Below, one piece after another: positions 6,486 through 13,811 of a stretch of DNA of 16,681 nt. The notes beneath the pieces were generated by a model. It was not told the origin of the DNA. It saw nothing but the letters and a program-made list of their open reading frames with translations, and did no database searches. Source of the stretch: UBA11164 sp034376725 (lineage in GTDB: Bacteria; Pseudomonadota; Gammaproteobacteria; Xanthomonadales; Xanthomonadaceae); NCBI GenBank assembly GCA_034376725.1, contig JAXMJH010000030.1:1-16681 (forward strand). Direction: 5' to 3'. The first letter of the stretch is position 1; each line of letters begins with the position of its first letter. The position numbers were made by a program, and so were the translations under genes.

Positions 6486-8403
6486 CGGCACAGGCGAGAA
6501 ACAGCATCCGCTGCTGATCCGTCAGTTGCGACGGGCCGGCATTTCCAAGGGTGATCTGCGCGCGCAAGATGCGCGGTTTCGCGACCTGCTGCTGGCGGTC
6601 AATCGCGCCTACATCGAGAACGACCGCGAGCATTATCTGGCGCAGCGCTCGCAGGAGATATCCAGCCGGGAAATGTCGCTGCTGCACGCTGAACTGAGCG
6701 CCAGTCAGGCGCGCCTGGCCAGCCTGGTTTCGCTGTCCTCGGACTGGGTGTGGGAACAGGACGAAAATCTCAGGTTCACCTACATTTCGGCCACGCCAGA
6801 CCAGGCCGGGTCCAGCCTGCAGGATCTGATCGGCACGGTGCGCGATGTCAGCGCCTTCGCGCCGGTCCCTGGCAGCGACCCAGCCGAGTACCACCGGCTG
6901 ACCGCCGAACGAAAGCCGTTTCGCAATTTCGTCTACGGCCACGAATTGCCCGATGGCAGCCCGATGTATCTGCGCATCAGCGGCGAGCCGGTATTCGACA
7001 ATGGTGGATTCGTCGGCTATCGCGGCGTGGCCTGCGACGTCACTCAGGCCACGCTCGCCGAGCAGACCGCCAACCGCCTGGCCTGCTTCGATTGCCTCAC
7101 CGGCCTGGCCAACCGCAGCATGTTCATGCGCGAACTGGACATCCGGCTATCGAGGGCGAACCGCGAAGGCCACACCCTGGCACTGATGTTCATCGATCTG
7201 GATCGATTCAAGAACGTCAACGATTCGCTGGGTCACTGCGCTGGCGACGAGATGCTCCGGATCATAGCCAATCGACTCACCCGGGTACTGAGAAAGACCG
7301 ACTTTCTTGCCCGCCTGGGCGGCGACGAGTTCGTGATTCTGATCGACGATCGGGGCGGACCGGAAGCGCTGCAGATTTTGGCCGAGCGGCTGTTGACTCA
7401 GCTGCGCAGACCGATGGACCTGATGAATACCGTCGTGCAGAGCAGCGGAAGCGTGGGCATCGCCCTGCACCCCGGCGATGGCGAAGACGCCGCCACGTTG
7501 ATCCGCTGCGCCGACACGGCAATGTATCAGGCCAAAGCACGCGGCAAGAACAACTTCCAGTTCTTCGCCGCCGAGCTCGCGCATCGGGCCAGCGACCGCT
7601 TTACGATGCAAAGCGACCTGCACGACGCGCTCGATCTTGGCGAATTGCGATTGCACTATCAGCCGCTGTTCGATGCCGACAGCGGTCGTTGCTGCGGCGT
7701 GGAAGCACTGGTGCGCTGGCAACACGCCAGCAAGGGCCTGCTGTTGCCGGGCGAGTTTCTGCCGCTGGCGCAGGAAAGCGGCATGATGGCCCGGATCGGC
7801 TCCTGGGTGATCGCCAGCGCCTGTCAGCAGGTGCGATCCTGGCGCGCCGCCGGCATTTGGGTGCCAAGATGCAGCGTCAACCTGGGGCTTCAGGAATTCA
7901 TCAGCGAGCAACTGCTGGACAACATTGCAGTCGCGCTGGCGTCGGCGGGCATCGAACCCGAAGCTCTGCAACTGGAAATCACCGAACACCAGTTGATGGC
8001 TGACCCGAAACGGGTCCAATGGCAGATTCATCGGCTGCGCAAGCTTGGCGTGACTCTGGCGATCGACGACTTTGGTACCGGCTACTCGTCGCTATCCCAT
8101 TTGAAGCAGCTGTCGGCGGGCACCCTGAAGATCGACCGCTCATTCATCAAGGGCTTGCCGCGCGACCACGAAAGCGCCGCAATCGTCGGTGCCGTTGTCG
8201 CCATGGCGCATACGCTGGGCATGAAGGTGGTCGCCGAAGGCGTGGAAACCGAGGATCAGCTCGAAATGGTCAGACAGCTCGGCTGCGATCAGGTCCAGGG
8301 CTTTCTACTGGGCAGGCCGCTGGCCGCCGGGCAGCTGGCGGCCCACCTCAAGTCGGCCGGCACCTCACAGTCGCCGACCGAGATGAAATTGGGCCTGGGC
8401 TGA
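6475..8403 (+). CDS. PAS-GGDEF-EAL cyclic-di-GMP turnover protein
   Basis: This 642-residue protein lacks a membrane segment. Order: an N-terminal helical or coiled-coil part (about 1-80), a PAS domain (about 83-195, 'SSDWVWEQDENLRFTYIS'), GGDEF (about 202-365) and EAL (about 383-625). The cyclase motif GGDEF is intact at 282-286, with an RKTD inhibitory-site motif at 273-276 in the usual position five residues before it. The phosphodiesterase side is also complete: EAL at 410-412, 'LEITE', 'DDFGTGYSS' starting at 531, 'KIDRSF' and 'VVAEGVET'. Sequence alone therefore predicts a bifunctional enzyme making and degrading cyclic di-GMP. The start overlaps the FIST gene by 11 bases and has no own ribosome binding site, so translation is probably coupled. 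Which activity dominates cannot be read from sequence. Confidence 0.96.
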   Translation: MNSDGTGEKQHPLLIRQLRRAGISKGDLRAQDARFRDLLLAVNRAYIENDREHYLAQRSQEISSREMSLLHAELSASQARLASLVSLSSDWVWEQDENLRFTYISATPDQAGSSLQDLIGTVRDVSAFAPVPGSDPAEYHRLTAERKPFRNFVYGHELPDGSPMYLRISGEPVFDNGGFVGYRGVACDVTQATLAEQTANRLACFDCLTGLANRSMFMRELDIRLSRANREGHTLALMFIDLDRFKNVNDSLGHCAGDEMLRIIANRLTRVLRKTDFLARLGGDEFVILIDDRGGPEALQILAERLLTQLRRPMDLMNTVVQSSGSVGIALHPGDGEDAATLIRCADTAMYQAKARGKNNFQFFAAELAHRASDRFTMQSDLHDALDLGELRLHYQPLFDADSGRCCGVEALVRWQHASKGLLLPGEFLPLAQESGMMARIGSWVIASACQQVRSWRAAGIWVPRCSVNLGLQEFISEQLLDNIAVALASAGIEPEALQLEITEHQLMADPKRVQWQIHRLRKLGVTLAIDDFGTGYSSLSHLKQLSAGTLKIDRSFIKGLPRDHESAAIVGAVVAMAHTLGMKVVAEGVETEDQLEMVRQLGCDQVQGFLLGRPLAAGQLAAHLKSAGTSQSPTEMKLGLG

Positions 8404-8450
8404 ATTACGCGAAGACACTGTCGCCGGTTTCGCACTGCCGCTTCGCGGCC

Positions 8451-8469
8451 CCGGGCCACCTCGGCCCGG
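8451..8469. terminator. Hairpin between convergent genes, possible transcript end
   Basis: CCGGGCC (8451-8457) pairs perfectly with GGCCCGG (8463-8469) around a five-base loop. It sits in the 72-base gap between the tails of the GGDEF-EAL gene and rimO, where a shared transcript end would be expected. There is no T-run on either strand, so it is not a standard intrinsic terminator. Confidence 0.35.
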
Positions 8470-8475
8470 CAAGGC

Positions 8476-9804
8476 TCAATCGCGTTCCACCAGCGCGTAC
8501 AGATCGTGCTCGTCGCTGCCCATGATCCGGACCTGCGCGAACTCGCCGACCCGCAGGCCGGCCTCGGCACCGTCCTGAATCTGCACCAGACCATCGATTT
8601 CCGGCGCGTCGGCTTCCGAACGGGCGATCGCCAGTTCACCGTCGATGGCGTCGACCAGCACGGTCTGCACTCGACCCACCTTGGCGGCCAGCTTGTCGGC
8701 GCTGATCTCGGCCTGCAGCGCCATCAATCGCTCCAGGCGCTCGGCGCGGACCGGCTCGGGCACCGGGTCGGGCAAGGCATTGGCGGCGGCGCCATTCACC
8801 GGCGAATAGGCGAAGGCGCCGACCCGATCAAGCTCGGCCTCATCGAGAAACGACAGCAGCTCTTCGAACTCGGCTTCGGTCTCGCCCGGAAAACCGACGA
8901 TGAAGGTGCTGCGCAGGGTGATATCCGGGCAGATCTCGCGCCAGCGGGCAATGCGTTCGAGGGTCTTGTCGACGTTGCCGGGCCGGCGCATCAGCTTGAG
9001 AATTCGCGGGCTGGCGTGCTGGAAGGGAATGTCCAGATACGGCAGTACGCGGCCTTCGGCCATCAACGGCACCACCGCATCAACGTGCGGATACGGGTAG
9101 ACGTAATGCAGCCGAACCCAGATGCCCAGCTCGGCCAGCCCCTCGCACAGCGCCTGCATCCGGGTGGCGTAAGGCTTGCCGCGCCATTCGCGCTCGGCGT
9201 AGCGCAGGTCCACGCCGTAGGCGCTGGTGTCCTGGGAAATCACCAGCAGTTCCTTTACGCCGCCGCGCGCCAGTCGCTCGGCTTCGCGCAGCACCTCATC
9301 GACCGGACGCGAGACCAGATCGCCACGCATCGAGGGGATGATGCAGAAACTGCACCGGTTGTTGCAGCCTTCGGAAATCTTCAGATAGGCGTAGTGCTTC
9401 GGAGTGAGCTTGATGCCGGTGTCGGGCAGCAGGTCCAGATAGGGATCGTGCTTGGGCGGAAGCGCCCGGTGCACGGCGGTCATCACGCTGGCGTAGTCCT
9501 GTGGCCCGCTGATCGACAGCACGCCGGGATGCGCCTCGCGGATCAGTTCCTCGCGCTTGCCCAGGCAGCCGGTGACGATGACCTTGCCGTTCTCGGCCAG
9601 CGCCTCGCCGATGGCGTCCAGCGATTCGGCGACCGCCGAGTCGATGAAGCCGCAGGTGTTGACCACCACCACGTCGGCATCGTCGTAGCTGGGCACGATG
9701 TCGTAACCCTCGACCTTGAGCTGGGTGAGGATGCGCTCGGAGTCGACCAGCGCCTTGGGGCAGCCGAGGCTGACGAAACCGACTTTTGGCGAAGCGTTGG
9801 ACAT
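8476..9804 (-). CDS. rimO: Ribosomal protein S12 methylthiotransferase RimO
   Basis: RimO is a radical-SAM enzyme that adds a methylthio group to an aspartate of ribosomal protein S12 (Asp89 in E. coli). The 442-residue product has the N-terminal methylthiotransferase domain with three cysteines for the auxiliary iron-sulfur cluster (Cys15 in 'SLGCPKALVDSE', Cys51 in 'NTCGFIDSA', Cys80 in 'GCLGKR'). The radical-SAM CxxxCxxC motif follows at Cys147, Cys151 and Cys154 ('SEGCNNRCSFC'), with a C-terminal TRAM domain (about 378-442). 'SLGCPKALVDSE' and 'PSMRG' separate RimO from the tRNA enzyme MiaB. I chose ATG at 9804 over the GTG at 9828, because the -10 box at 9832-9837 would start transcription near or inside the longer form. 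It is transcribed towards the GGDEF-EAL gene. Confidence 0.97.
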   Translation of the reverse strand: MSNASPKVGFVSLGCPKALVDSERILTQLKVEGYDIVPSYDDADVVVVNTCGFIDSAVAESLDAIGEALAENGKVIVTGCLGKREELIREAHPGVLSISGPQDYASVMTAVHRALPPKHDPYLDLLPDTGIKLTPKHYAYLKISEGCNNRCSFCIIPSMRGDLVSRPVDEVLREAERLARGGVKELLVISQDTSAYGVDLRYAEREWRGKPYATRMQALCEGLAELGIWVRLHYVYPYPHVDAVVPLMAEGRVLPYLDIPFQHASPRILKLMRRPGNVDKTLERIARWREICPDITLRSTFIVGFPGETEAEFEELLSFLDEAELDRVGAFAYSPVNGAAANALPDPVPEPVRAERLERLMALQAEISADKLAAKVGRVQTVLVDAIDGELAIARSEADAPEIDGLVQIQDGAEAGLRVGEFAQVRIMGSDEHDLYALVERD

Positions 9805-9831
9805 GGCGAGCCTGGCTGCATCGAACACGCA

Positions 9832-9837
9832 AGTATA
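9832..9837 (-). promoter_or_regulatory. rimO: Probable -10 box for rimO
   Basis: On the minus strand TATACT matches TATAAT at five of six positions, about 28 bases before the ATG at 9804. The expected transcript start, near 9825, lies downstream of the alternative GTG at 9828, which decides for the shorter protein. No convincing -35 was found. Confidence 0.4.
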
Positions 9838-9943
9838 GCGCCGATCCGCCTTTGGCCCGGCGTGCCCGCTCAGCTTTTGTCGGCGCTAACATGGGCAAAA
9901 TGAACGCGTCGATCGGGCATGCCCGCATTCCGGAGTCACCGCG

Positions 9944-10612
9944 ATGAGCCAATGGATTTCACTGGACACTCCCACCGGCCGGATCCGCGCCTGGCGTGCC
10001 GACCCGCCGATTCCGGCCAAGGGCGCGCTGGTCGTGGTGCAGGAGATCTTCGGCGTCAACGGCCACATCCGTCATGTCTGCGAGCGATTCGCGGCGCACG
10101 GCTTCATCGCACTGGCGCCTGCGCTGTTCGATCACTTCGAGCACGATGTCGAACTGGGCTACGACGAACCCGGCGTGGGCCGGGGGCGGGAGCTGGTCGA
10201 ACAACTTGGCTTCGAGCGTGCGCTCGAGGACGTGCATACCGCCGCGCGACTGCTCGATTCCGAAGCAAAGGTTGGCGTGGTCGGCTACTGCTGGGGCGGC
10301 ACGGTGGCGTTTCTGGCCAATACCCGCCTGAGCTACCCGGCGGTCAGCTACTACGGCGGACGCACCATGCCGTTCGTCCATGAACAGCTCGATGCCCCGA
10401 TGATGTTTCACTTCGGCGAGAACGACCCGCTGATCCCGGCCGAGGATGTCGCGCGCATCGGCGAGATTCACCATGAGGCTGAGCTGTTCGTCTACCCGGC
10501 CGGTCACGGCTTCAACTGCGAGCAACGCGCCGACTACCACGAAGCCAGCGCCCAACTGGCCCTGGAGCGCACGCTGACCTTCTTCACTCGCGTGCTGCGT
10601 CGGCCATTGTGA
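9944..10612 (+). CDS. Dienelactone hydrolase family protein
   Basis: This is a 222-residue cytosolic alpha/beta hydrolase of the dienelactone hydrolase family. The family's founding enzyme opens dienelactone in chlorocatechol breakdown, but most chromosomal members have unknown substrates and no such pathway is seen here. The Cys-Asp-His triad is visible: Cys116 in 'GYCWGG', Asp161 in 'GENDPLIP' and His188 in 'PAGHGF'. Glu34 in 'VQEIFGVN' corresponds to the conserved glutamate that holds the cysteine in its resting state. GGAG at 9931-9934 supports ATG at 9944. It is the first gene of the co-directional run ending at 15474; the HIT gene starts 10 bases after its stop. A role in 5-oxoproline use is not indicated by sequence. 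Confidence 0.93.
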   Translation: MSQWISLDTPTGRIRAWRADPPIPAKGALVVVQEIFGVNGHIRHVCERFAAHGFIALAPALFDHFEHDVELGYDEPGVGRGRELVEQLGFERALEDVHTAARLLDSEAKVGVVGYCWGGTVAFLANTRLSYPAVSYYGGRTMPFVHEQLDAPMMFHFGENDPLIPAEDVARIGEIHHEAELFVYPAGHGFNCEQRADYHEASAQLALERTLTFFTRVLRRPL

Positions 10613-10622
10613 GGTAAACACG

Positions 10623-11033
10623 ATGAGCGACTGGACTCTGGATGAAAGACTGTTGGATGAAAGCCACCCGGTGGCGCATCTGGGGCTGAGCGAGCTGCGG
10701 CTGCAGGACGACTGCAACTACCCCTGGCTGATCCTGATTCCACGCGTCCACGGCGCCAGCGAACTGCTCGACCTCAGCCGCGAGCAACAAAGCGAGCTGC
10801 TGGCCGAAATCGACCTGTGCGGCCGGGCGCTCAAGTCGATGTTCCGGCCCGACAAGCTCAATATCGCCACGCTCGGCAACCGGGTGCCGCAACTGCATGT
10901 GCACCTGATCGCCCGGTTCCGCCACGACCCGACCTGGCCCAATCCGGTGTGGGGTGTGATCCACGCCCTGCCGTACACGCCCGAAGCGCTGGTCGAGCGG
11001 GTCGAGCGACTTCAGCGGCTGCTGAGCGGATGA
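10623..11033 (+). CDS. HIT family protein (nucleotide hydrolase or transferase)
   Basis: This 136-residue protein belongs to the histidine triad superfamily, whose members hydrolyse or transfer nucleoside phosphates such as Ap4A or nucleoside phosphoramidates. The usual triad H-x-H-x-H is here Gln90-Leu-His92-Val-His94 ('VPQLHVHLIAR'). The first histidine is replaced, while the central histidine, the nucleophile in the family, is kept. 'NYPWLILIPR' near residue 32 is the conserved strand of the purine-binding fold. Q-x-H-x-H members are common among proteobacterial HIT proteins, so the protein is probably active; the substrate is unknown. GAGG at 10611-10614, overlapping the previous stop, supports ATG at 10623. 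Its stop overlaps the pxpB start as ATGA (11030-11033). Confidence 0.9.
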   Translation: MSDWTLDERLLDESHPVAHLGLSELRLQDDCNYPWLILIPRVHGASELLDLSREQQSELLAEIDLCGRALKSMFRPDKLNIATLGNRVPQLHVHLIARFRHDPTWPNPVWGVIHALPYTPEALVERVERLQRLLSG

Positions 11034-11764
11034 CGGCTTCCACGGTCATTGAGCCGTTGGGCGACTTCGGGCTGCTGGTGCGCCTCGGCGATGCGATCGA
11101 CCTGGACATCAATCGTCGGGTGCATGCGCTGGCCGCCCTGCTGGAAGCCACCGCGCCGGAATGGATAGCCGACATCGTCCCGGCCTACGCCAGCCTGGCG
11201 GTGCTGATCGATCCGCACGCCCTCGACAGCCCGGTGCGGCAGGACAGCGCGGCACTCGAGCAGGCCGAACGCTGGCTGCGCGAGGCGCTGTCCGCTGATG
11301 CATCGACGCAAGATGACGCCGCGTCACTGTCGGCCTGCGAAATCCCGGTCTGCTATGGCGGAGAATTCGGCCCCGATCTGCAATCGCTCGCCGAGCAGAC
11401 CGGATTGAGCATCGACCAGGTCATCGCAAAGCACAGCGCGGCCGAGTACCGGGTCGGCCTGATCGGCTTCGCGCCGGGCTTTCCCTATCTGCTGGGCATG
11501 GACCCGGCACTGGCGCTGCCCCGGCTGGCTACGCCGCGAACCCGGGTGCCGGCCGGCAGCGTGGCCATCGGCGGCGCGCAGACCGGCATCTACCCGCGCG
11601 AAAGCCCCGGCGGCTGGCGAGTGATCGGCCGCACGCCGGTATCGCTGTTCGATGCCAGCCGGCAGCCGCCGGCGCGGCTGCGACCGGGACAGCGGGTCCG
11701 GTTCGTGCCTGTCGGCGAAGAGACATTCGAGCAGCTTCGGCGTCGTCCGGGATCGGGCGCATGA
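11030..11764 (+). CDS. pxpB: 5-oxoprolinase subunit PxpB
   Basis: PxpB (formerly YbgJ/KipI-like) is one subunit of the ATP-dependent 5-oxoprolinase PxpABC, which converts 5-oxoproline (pyroglutamate) to L-glutamate in the cytosol. The 244-residue product is slightly longer than E. coli PxpB (218). It has the family's cyclophilin-like C-terminal domain: 'LIGFAPGFPYLLGMD', 'TRVPAGSVAIGGAQTGIYP', 'ESPGGWRVIGRTPVSLFD' and a final 'PGQRVRFVPV'. The N-terminal part opens with the typical 'PLGDFGLLVRLGDAID'. ATG at 11030 is chosen because it overlaps the HIT stop (ATGA) and aligns with the family start; the same frame runs upstream to 10817 but inside the HIT gene. A second ATGA at its own stop begins a 12-codon frame leading to pxpC. 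Confidence 0.95.
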   Translation: MTASTVIEPLGDFGLLVRLGDAIDLDINRRVHALAALLEATAPEWIADIVPAYASLAVLIDPHALDSPVRQDSAALEQAERWLREALSADASTQDDAASLSACEIPVCYGGEFGPDLQSLAEQTGLSIDQVIAKHSAAEYRVGLIGFAPGFPYLLGMDPALALPRLATPRTRVPAGSVAIGGAQTGIYPRESPGGWRVIGRTPVSLFDASRQPPARLRPGQRVRFVPVGEETFEQLRRRPGSGA

Positions 11765-11799
11765 GCGCCAGCGCGCCAAGGCTGCGGCAGGATCGATGA
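11761..11799 (+). other. 12-codon bridging frame between pxpB and pxpC
   Basis: The ATG at 11761 overlaps the pxpB stop (ATGA). The frame runs 12 codons to a TGA at 11797-11799, which overlaps the pxpC ATG at 11796 (again ATGA). It may carry ribosomes across the gap. It could equally be chance, since one frame in three would line up. I do not propose a functional peptide. Confidence 0.3.
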
Positions 11800-12755
11800 T
11801 GGGCATCAAGGTACTGCAACCCGGCATGCTGACCACCGTGCAGGACGCCGGTCGCCAGGGTTGGCGGCGCTACGGCGTGGGCAGGGCCGGCGCACTGGAT
11901 GCGTTCTCGTATGCGGTCGGCAACCTGCTGGTCGGTAATCCGGCCGGCGCGGCCGGGCTGGAAATGACCCTTTCCGGCGCCACGCTGGCTTTCGAGGCAG
12001 CGACCCGCATCGCCATCACCGGGGCCGAGATCGACGCCGCGACCGGAGACATGCAACTTCCGGGCTGGCGGCCGATCGATTTGCCGGCCGGCAGCGTGGT
12101 CAAGTTCGGCCCGTGCCGACGCGGCGTGCGGGCCTACCTGTGCGTGTCCGGCGGGCTGATCGTGCCGCGCGTGCTGGGCAGCGCCAGCACCGATCTGCGC
12201 GGCGGTTTCGGCGGCATGCGCGGGCGGATGCTGGCCGCCGGCGACGTGCTGCCGGTCGGCGAGGGTTTTGCAGCGCAGATCGCCGAGCCGCAGGTTCCCG
12301 GCTGGTGGATCGATGCCGCGCCGGACATCGATTTTCACCGATCCACCGTGATCCGGGTGCTGCCCGGCGCCGACCTGTGCGCCGGGCAGTCGGCGCTGTT
12401 CGACAGCGCTTGGCGGATCGCTCCGGCCAGCAACCGTCAGGCAATCCGGCTGGAGGGCCCGGCACTTTCGGCCGCCGATCAGGGCGAGCGCGTATCCGAA
12501 CCGGTCGCGCCCGGCACCATTCAGCTGCCGCCCGACGGCCAGCCGATCGTTCTGCTGGCCGATGCCCAGACCGTCGGCGGCTATCCACGCATCGGCCATG
12601 CCATCAGCGCCGACCTGCCCCGGCTGGCCCAACTGCGGCCGGGCGAATCGGTGCACTTCATGCCCTGCGATCCCGAGCAGGCCCGAACCCTCCAGCGCGA
12701 GCAGCGCGCGCGGATGGCGCGAATCGGCTATGCCATCGCGCAGCGGATGCGCTAA
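11796..12755 (+). CDS. pxpC: 5-oxoprolinase subunit PxpC
   Basis: PxpC (formerly YbgK/KipA-like, biotin-dependent carboxyltransferase-type fold) works with PxpB and PxpA in ATP-dependent opening of 5-oxoproline to glutamate. The 319-residue length fits the family (E. coli PxpC 310). Landmarks are 'VLQPGMLTTVQDAGRQGWRRYGVGRAGALD' near the start, 'GVRAYLCVSGGL' in the middle, and 'ILLADAQTVGGYPRIGHAI' followed by 'LRPGESVHF' near the end. Two adjacent ATG codons occur. ATG 11796 overlaps the bridging frame's stop; ATG 11799 is better spaced from AGGA at 11789-11792. The two differ by one residue. The 59-residue membrane gene starts 36 bases after its stop. Confidence 0.95.
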   Translation: MMGIKVLQPGMLTTVQDAGRQGWRRYGVGRAGALDAFSYAVGNLLVGNPAGAAGLEMTLSGATLAFEAATRIAITGAEIDAATGDMQLPGWRPIDLPAGSVVKFGPCRRGVRAYLCVSGGLIVPRVLGSASTDLRGGFGGMRGRMLAAGDVLPVGEGFAAQIAEPQVPGWWIDAAPDIDFHRSTVIRVLPGADLCAGQSALFDSAWRIAPASNRQAIRLEGPALSAADQGERVSEPVAPGTIQLPPDGQPIVLLADAQTVGGYPRIGHAISADLPRLAQLRPGESVHFMPCDPEQARTLQREQRARMARIGYAIAQRMR

Positions 12756-12791
12756 CGTGGCTCCATCGCCACTGACCGCCGAACGCCCCAC

Positions 12792-12971
12792 ATGAAATTC
12801 AACACCTCTGCCATCATCCTGATCGTTCTGGGCAGCCTGTTTCTGGCCCGCAATCTCGACTGGTTCGACTTCGACTTCTCCCGCTTGATCGGTACCTGGT
12901 GGCCGCTGATCCTGATCGCCGTCGGCGTGAGCATGCTGTTCAAGGACACGGATTCGTCCAAGCCGAGCTAG
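12792..12971 (+). CDS. Small LiaF/LiaI-like transmembrane protein (59 residues)
   Basis: ATG at 12792 to TAG at 12969-12971 encodes 59 residues. There are two hydrophobic segments: about 7-19 ('AIIILIVLG'-like, here AIILIVLGSLFLA) and about 36-52 ('TWWPLILIAVGVSMLF'), separated by an aromatic/acidic stretch 'NLDWFDFDFSRL'. This matches the short LiaI/LiaF-type (DUF5668) transmembrane region, in which 'WP..LI..G' is typical. Such modules occur in envelope-stress regulators, but this protein has no further domain. It lies between pxpC and pxpA, with pxpA starting only 4 bases after its stop, so it is cotranslated with the oxoprolinase subunits. A link to them in function is not shown. A short overlapping frame ends at its start (ATGA at 12792-12795). 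Confidence 0.8.
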   Translation: MKFNTSAIILIVLGSLFLARNLDWFDFDFSRLIGTWWPLILIAVGVSMLFKDTDSSKPS

Positions 12972-12975
12972 CGCC

Positions 12976-13737
12976 ATGGCCAGGTCCGACGTCGCCCGAA
13001 TCGATTTCAACTGCGACCTGGGGGAAGGCTGCGGTTGCGATGCCGACATCGTGCCGCTGATCAGTTCGGCGAGCATCGCCTGCGGACTGCACGCCGGCGA
13101 CGCCGGCACCATGCGGGCCACCGTGGAGCTTTGCCTCAGGCATGGCGTGGCGATCGGCGCGCATCCGTCGTTCGACGACCGCGAGGGCTTCGGACGGCGT
13201 GAGCTGGAAACCACCGCCGAGGAAGTGCGCGCCCTGGTGACCCTTCAGATCGAGACGCTGGCGGCGGTGGCGGCGGCCTGCGGCGGGCGGCTTTCGCATG
13301 TCAAACCGCACGGCGCACTGTACAACCGGGCATCGCGCGATGCGGCGACCGCAGATGCCATCGCCGATACGGTCGCCCACTTCGACGCCTCGCTGCAGAT
13401 CTATGGCCTGGCCGGATCGCGGCTCACCGAATCGGCCGAGCGCCACGGCCTGCGCGCGGTGCACGAAGTATTCGCCGAACGCCGCTACCGCGCCGACGGC
13501 ACGCTGACTGCGCGCAGCGAACCGGGTGCGGTGATCGACTCGCTCGACGATGCGCTGGAACAGGTCCGCGGCATGGTGCGCGAGGGCATCGTGCGCAGCG
13601 CCGACGGCGAGCCGGTCGCGGTCCGCGCCGATACCCTGTGCCTGCATGGCGACCGGCCGGACGCCGTCGCCTTCGCCCGCGCCCTGCGCGGCTGCCTGGA
13701 GGCCGAAGGCATCGATATCCGCCGCGTCGAGCCATGA
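12976..13737 (+). CDS. pxpA: 5-oxoprolinase subunit PxpA (LamB/YcsF family)
   Basis: PxpA (formerly YbgL; LamB/YcsF family) is the third subunit of the prokaryotic ATP-dependent 5-oxoprolinase. The 253-residue length agrees with E. coli (244). Family motifs in order are 'IDFNCDLGEGCGCD' (residues 9-22), 'SIACGLHAGD', 'GVAIGAHPSFDD', 'HVKPHGALYN', 'VFAERRYRADGTL' and 'LCLHGDRPDAV'. These acidic and histidine residues cluster in the family's active-site region. The ATG at 12976 lies 4 bases after the small membrane gene's stop and has no ribosome binding site of its own, consistent with reinitiation. Order here is pxpB-pxpC-small gene-pxpA, in contrast to the E. coli order pxpB-pxpC-pxpA without an interposed gene. 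Its stop overlaps an ATG (ATGA at 13734). Confidence 0.97.
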   Translation: MARSDVARIDFNCDLGEGCGCDADIVPLISSASIACGLHAGDAGTMRATVELCLRHGVAIGAHPSFDDREGFGRRELETTAEEVRALVTLQIETLAAVAAACGGRLSHVKPHGALYNRASRDAATADAIADTVAHFDASLQIYGLAGSRLTESAERHGLRAVHEVFAERRYRADGTLTARSEPGAVIDSLDDALEQVRGMVREGIVRSADGEPVAVRADTLCLHGDRPDAVAFARALRGCLEAEGIDIRRVEP

Positions 13738-13811
13738 CCCGCGCGCCCGCAGCGGCACGCCGGCCTGGCATCGATTCCGCTTTGTCTTTTCATGGCGAGT
13801 CCGCCCGATGA
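13734..13811 (+). other. 25-codon bridging frame between pxpA and the DUF969 gene
   Basis: The frame starts at the ATG overlapping the pxpA stop (ATGA, 13734-13737) and ends at a TGA overlapping the ATG of the DUF969 gene (ATGA, 13808-13811). It fills the 70-base gap exactly. The product (MTRAPAAARRPGIDSALSF...) is Arg/Ala-rich and unlike any family I know. Translational coupling is a better guess than a functional peptide; chance is possible. Confidence 0.35.

Noticed and set aside
8451..8469. Strong intrinsic terminator between the GGDEF-EAL gene and rimO
   Set aside because: The stem is perfect but no T-run follows on either strand, so I list it only as a possible transcript end.
9877..9899. 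Promoter for the dienelactone hydrolase gene (TTGTCG with a downstream box)
   Set aside because: No acceptable -10 hexamer occurs at normal spacing from TTGTCG, so no promoter is called.
8506..9903. 465-codon plus-strand frame opposite rimO
   Set aside because: RimO on the minus strand has all catalytic cysteines and full length. The plus-strand product is a low-complexity shadow (many His, Gln, Gly, Val) with no motif.
10817..11029. Upstream extension of pxpB by 71 codons
   Set aside because: The extension lies inside the HIT gene in another frame and shows no PxpB similarity; the ATGA at 11030 matches the family start.
11529..13214. 561-codon minus-strand frame opposite pxpB, pxpC and pxpA
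   Set aside because: It spans several unrelated genes and their gaps on the other strand, has no recognisable domain, and is explained by high-GC codon bias.
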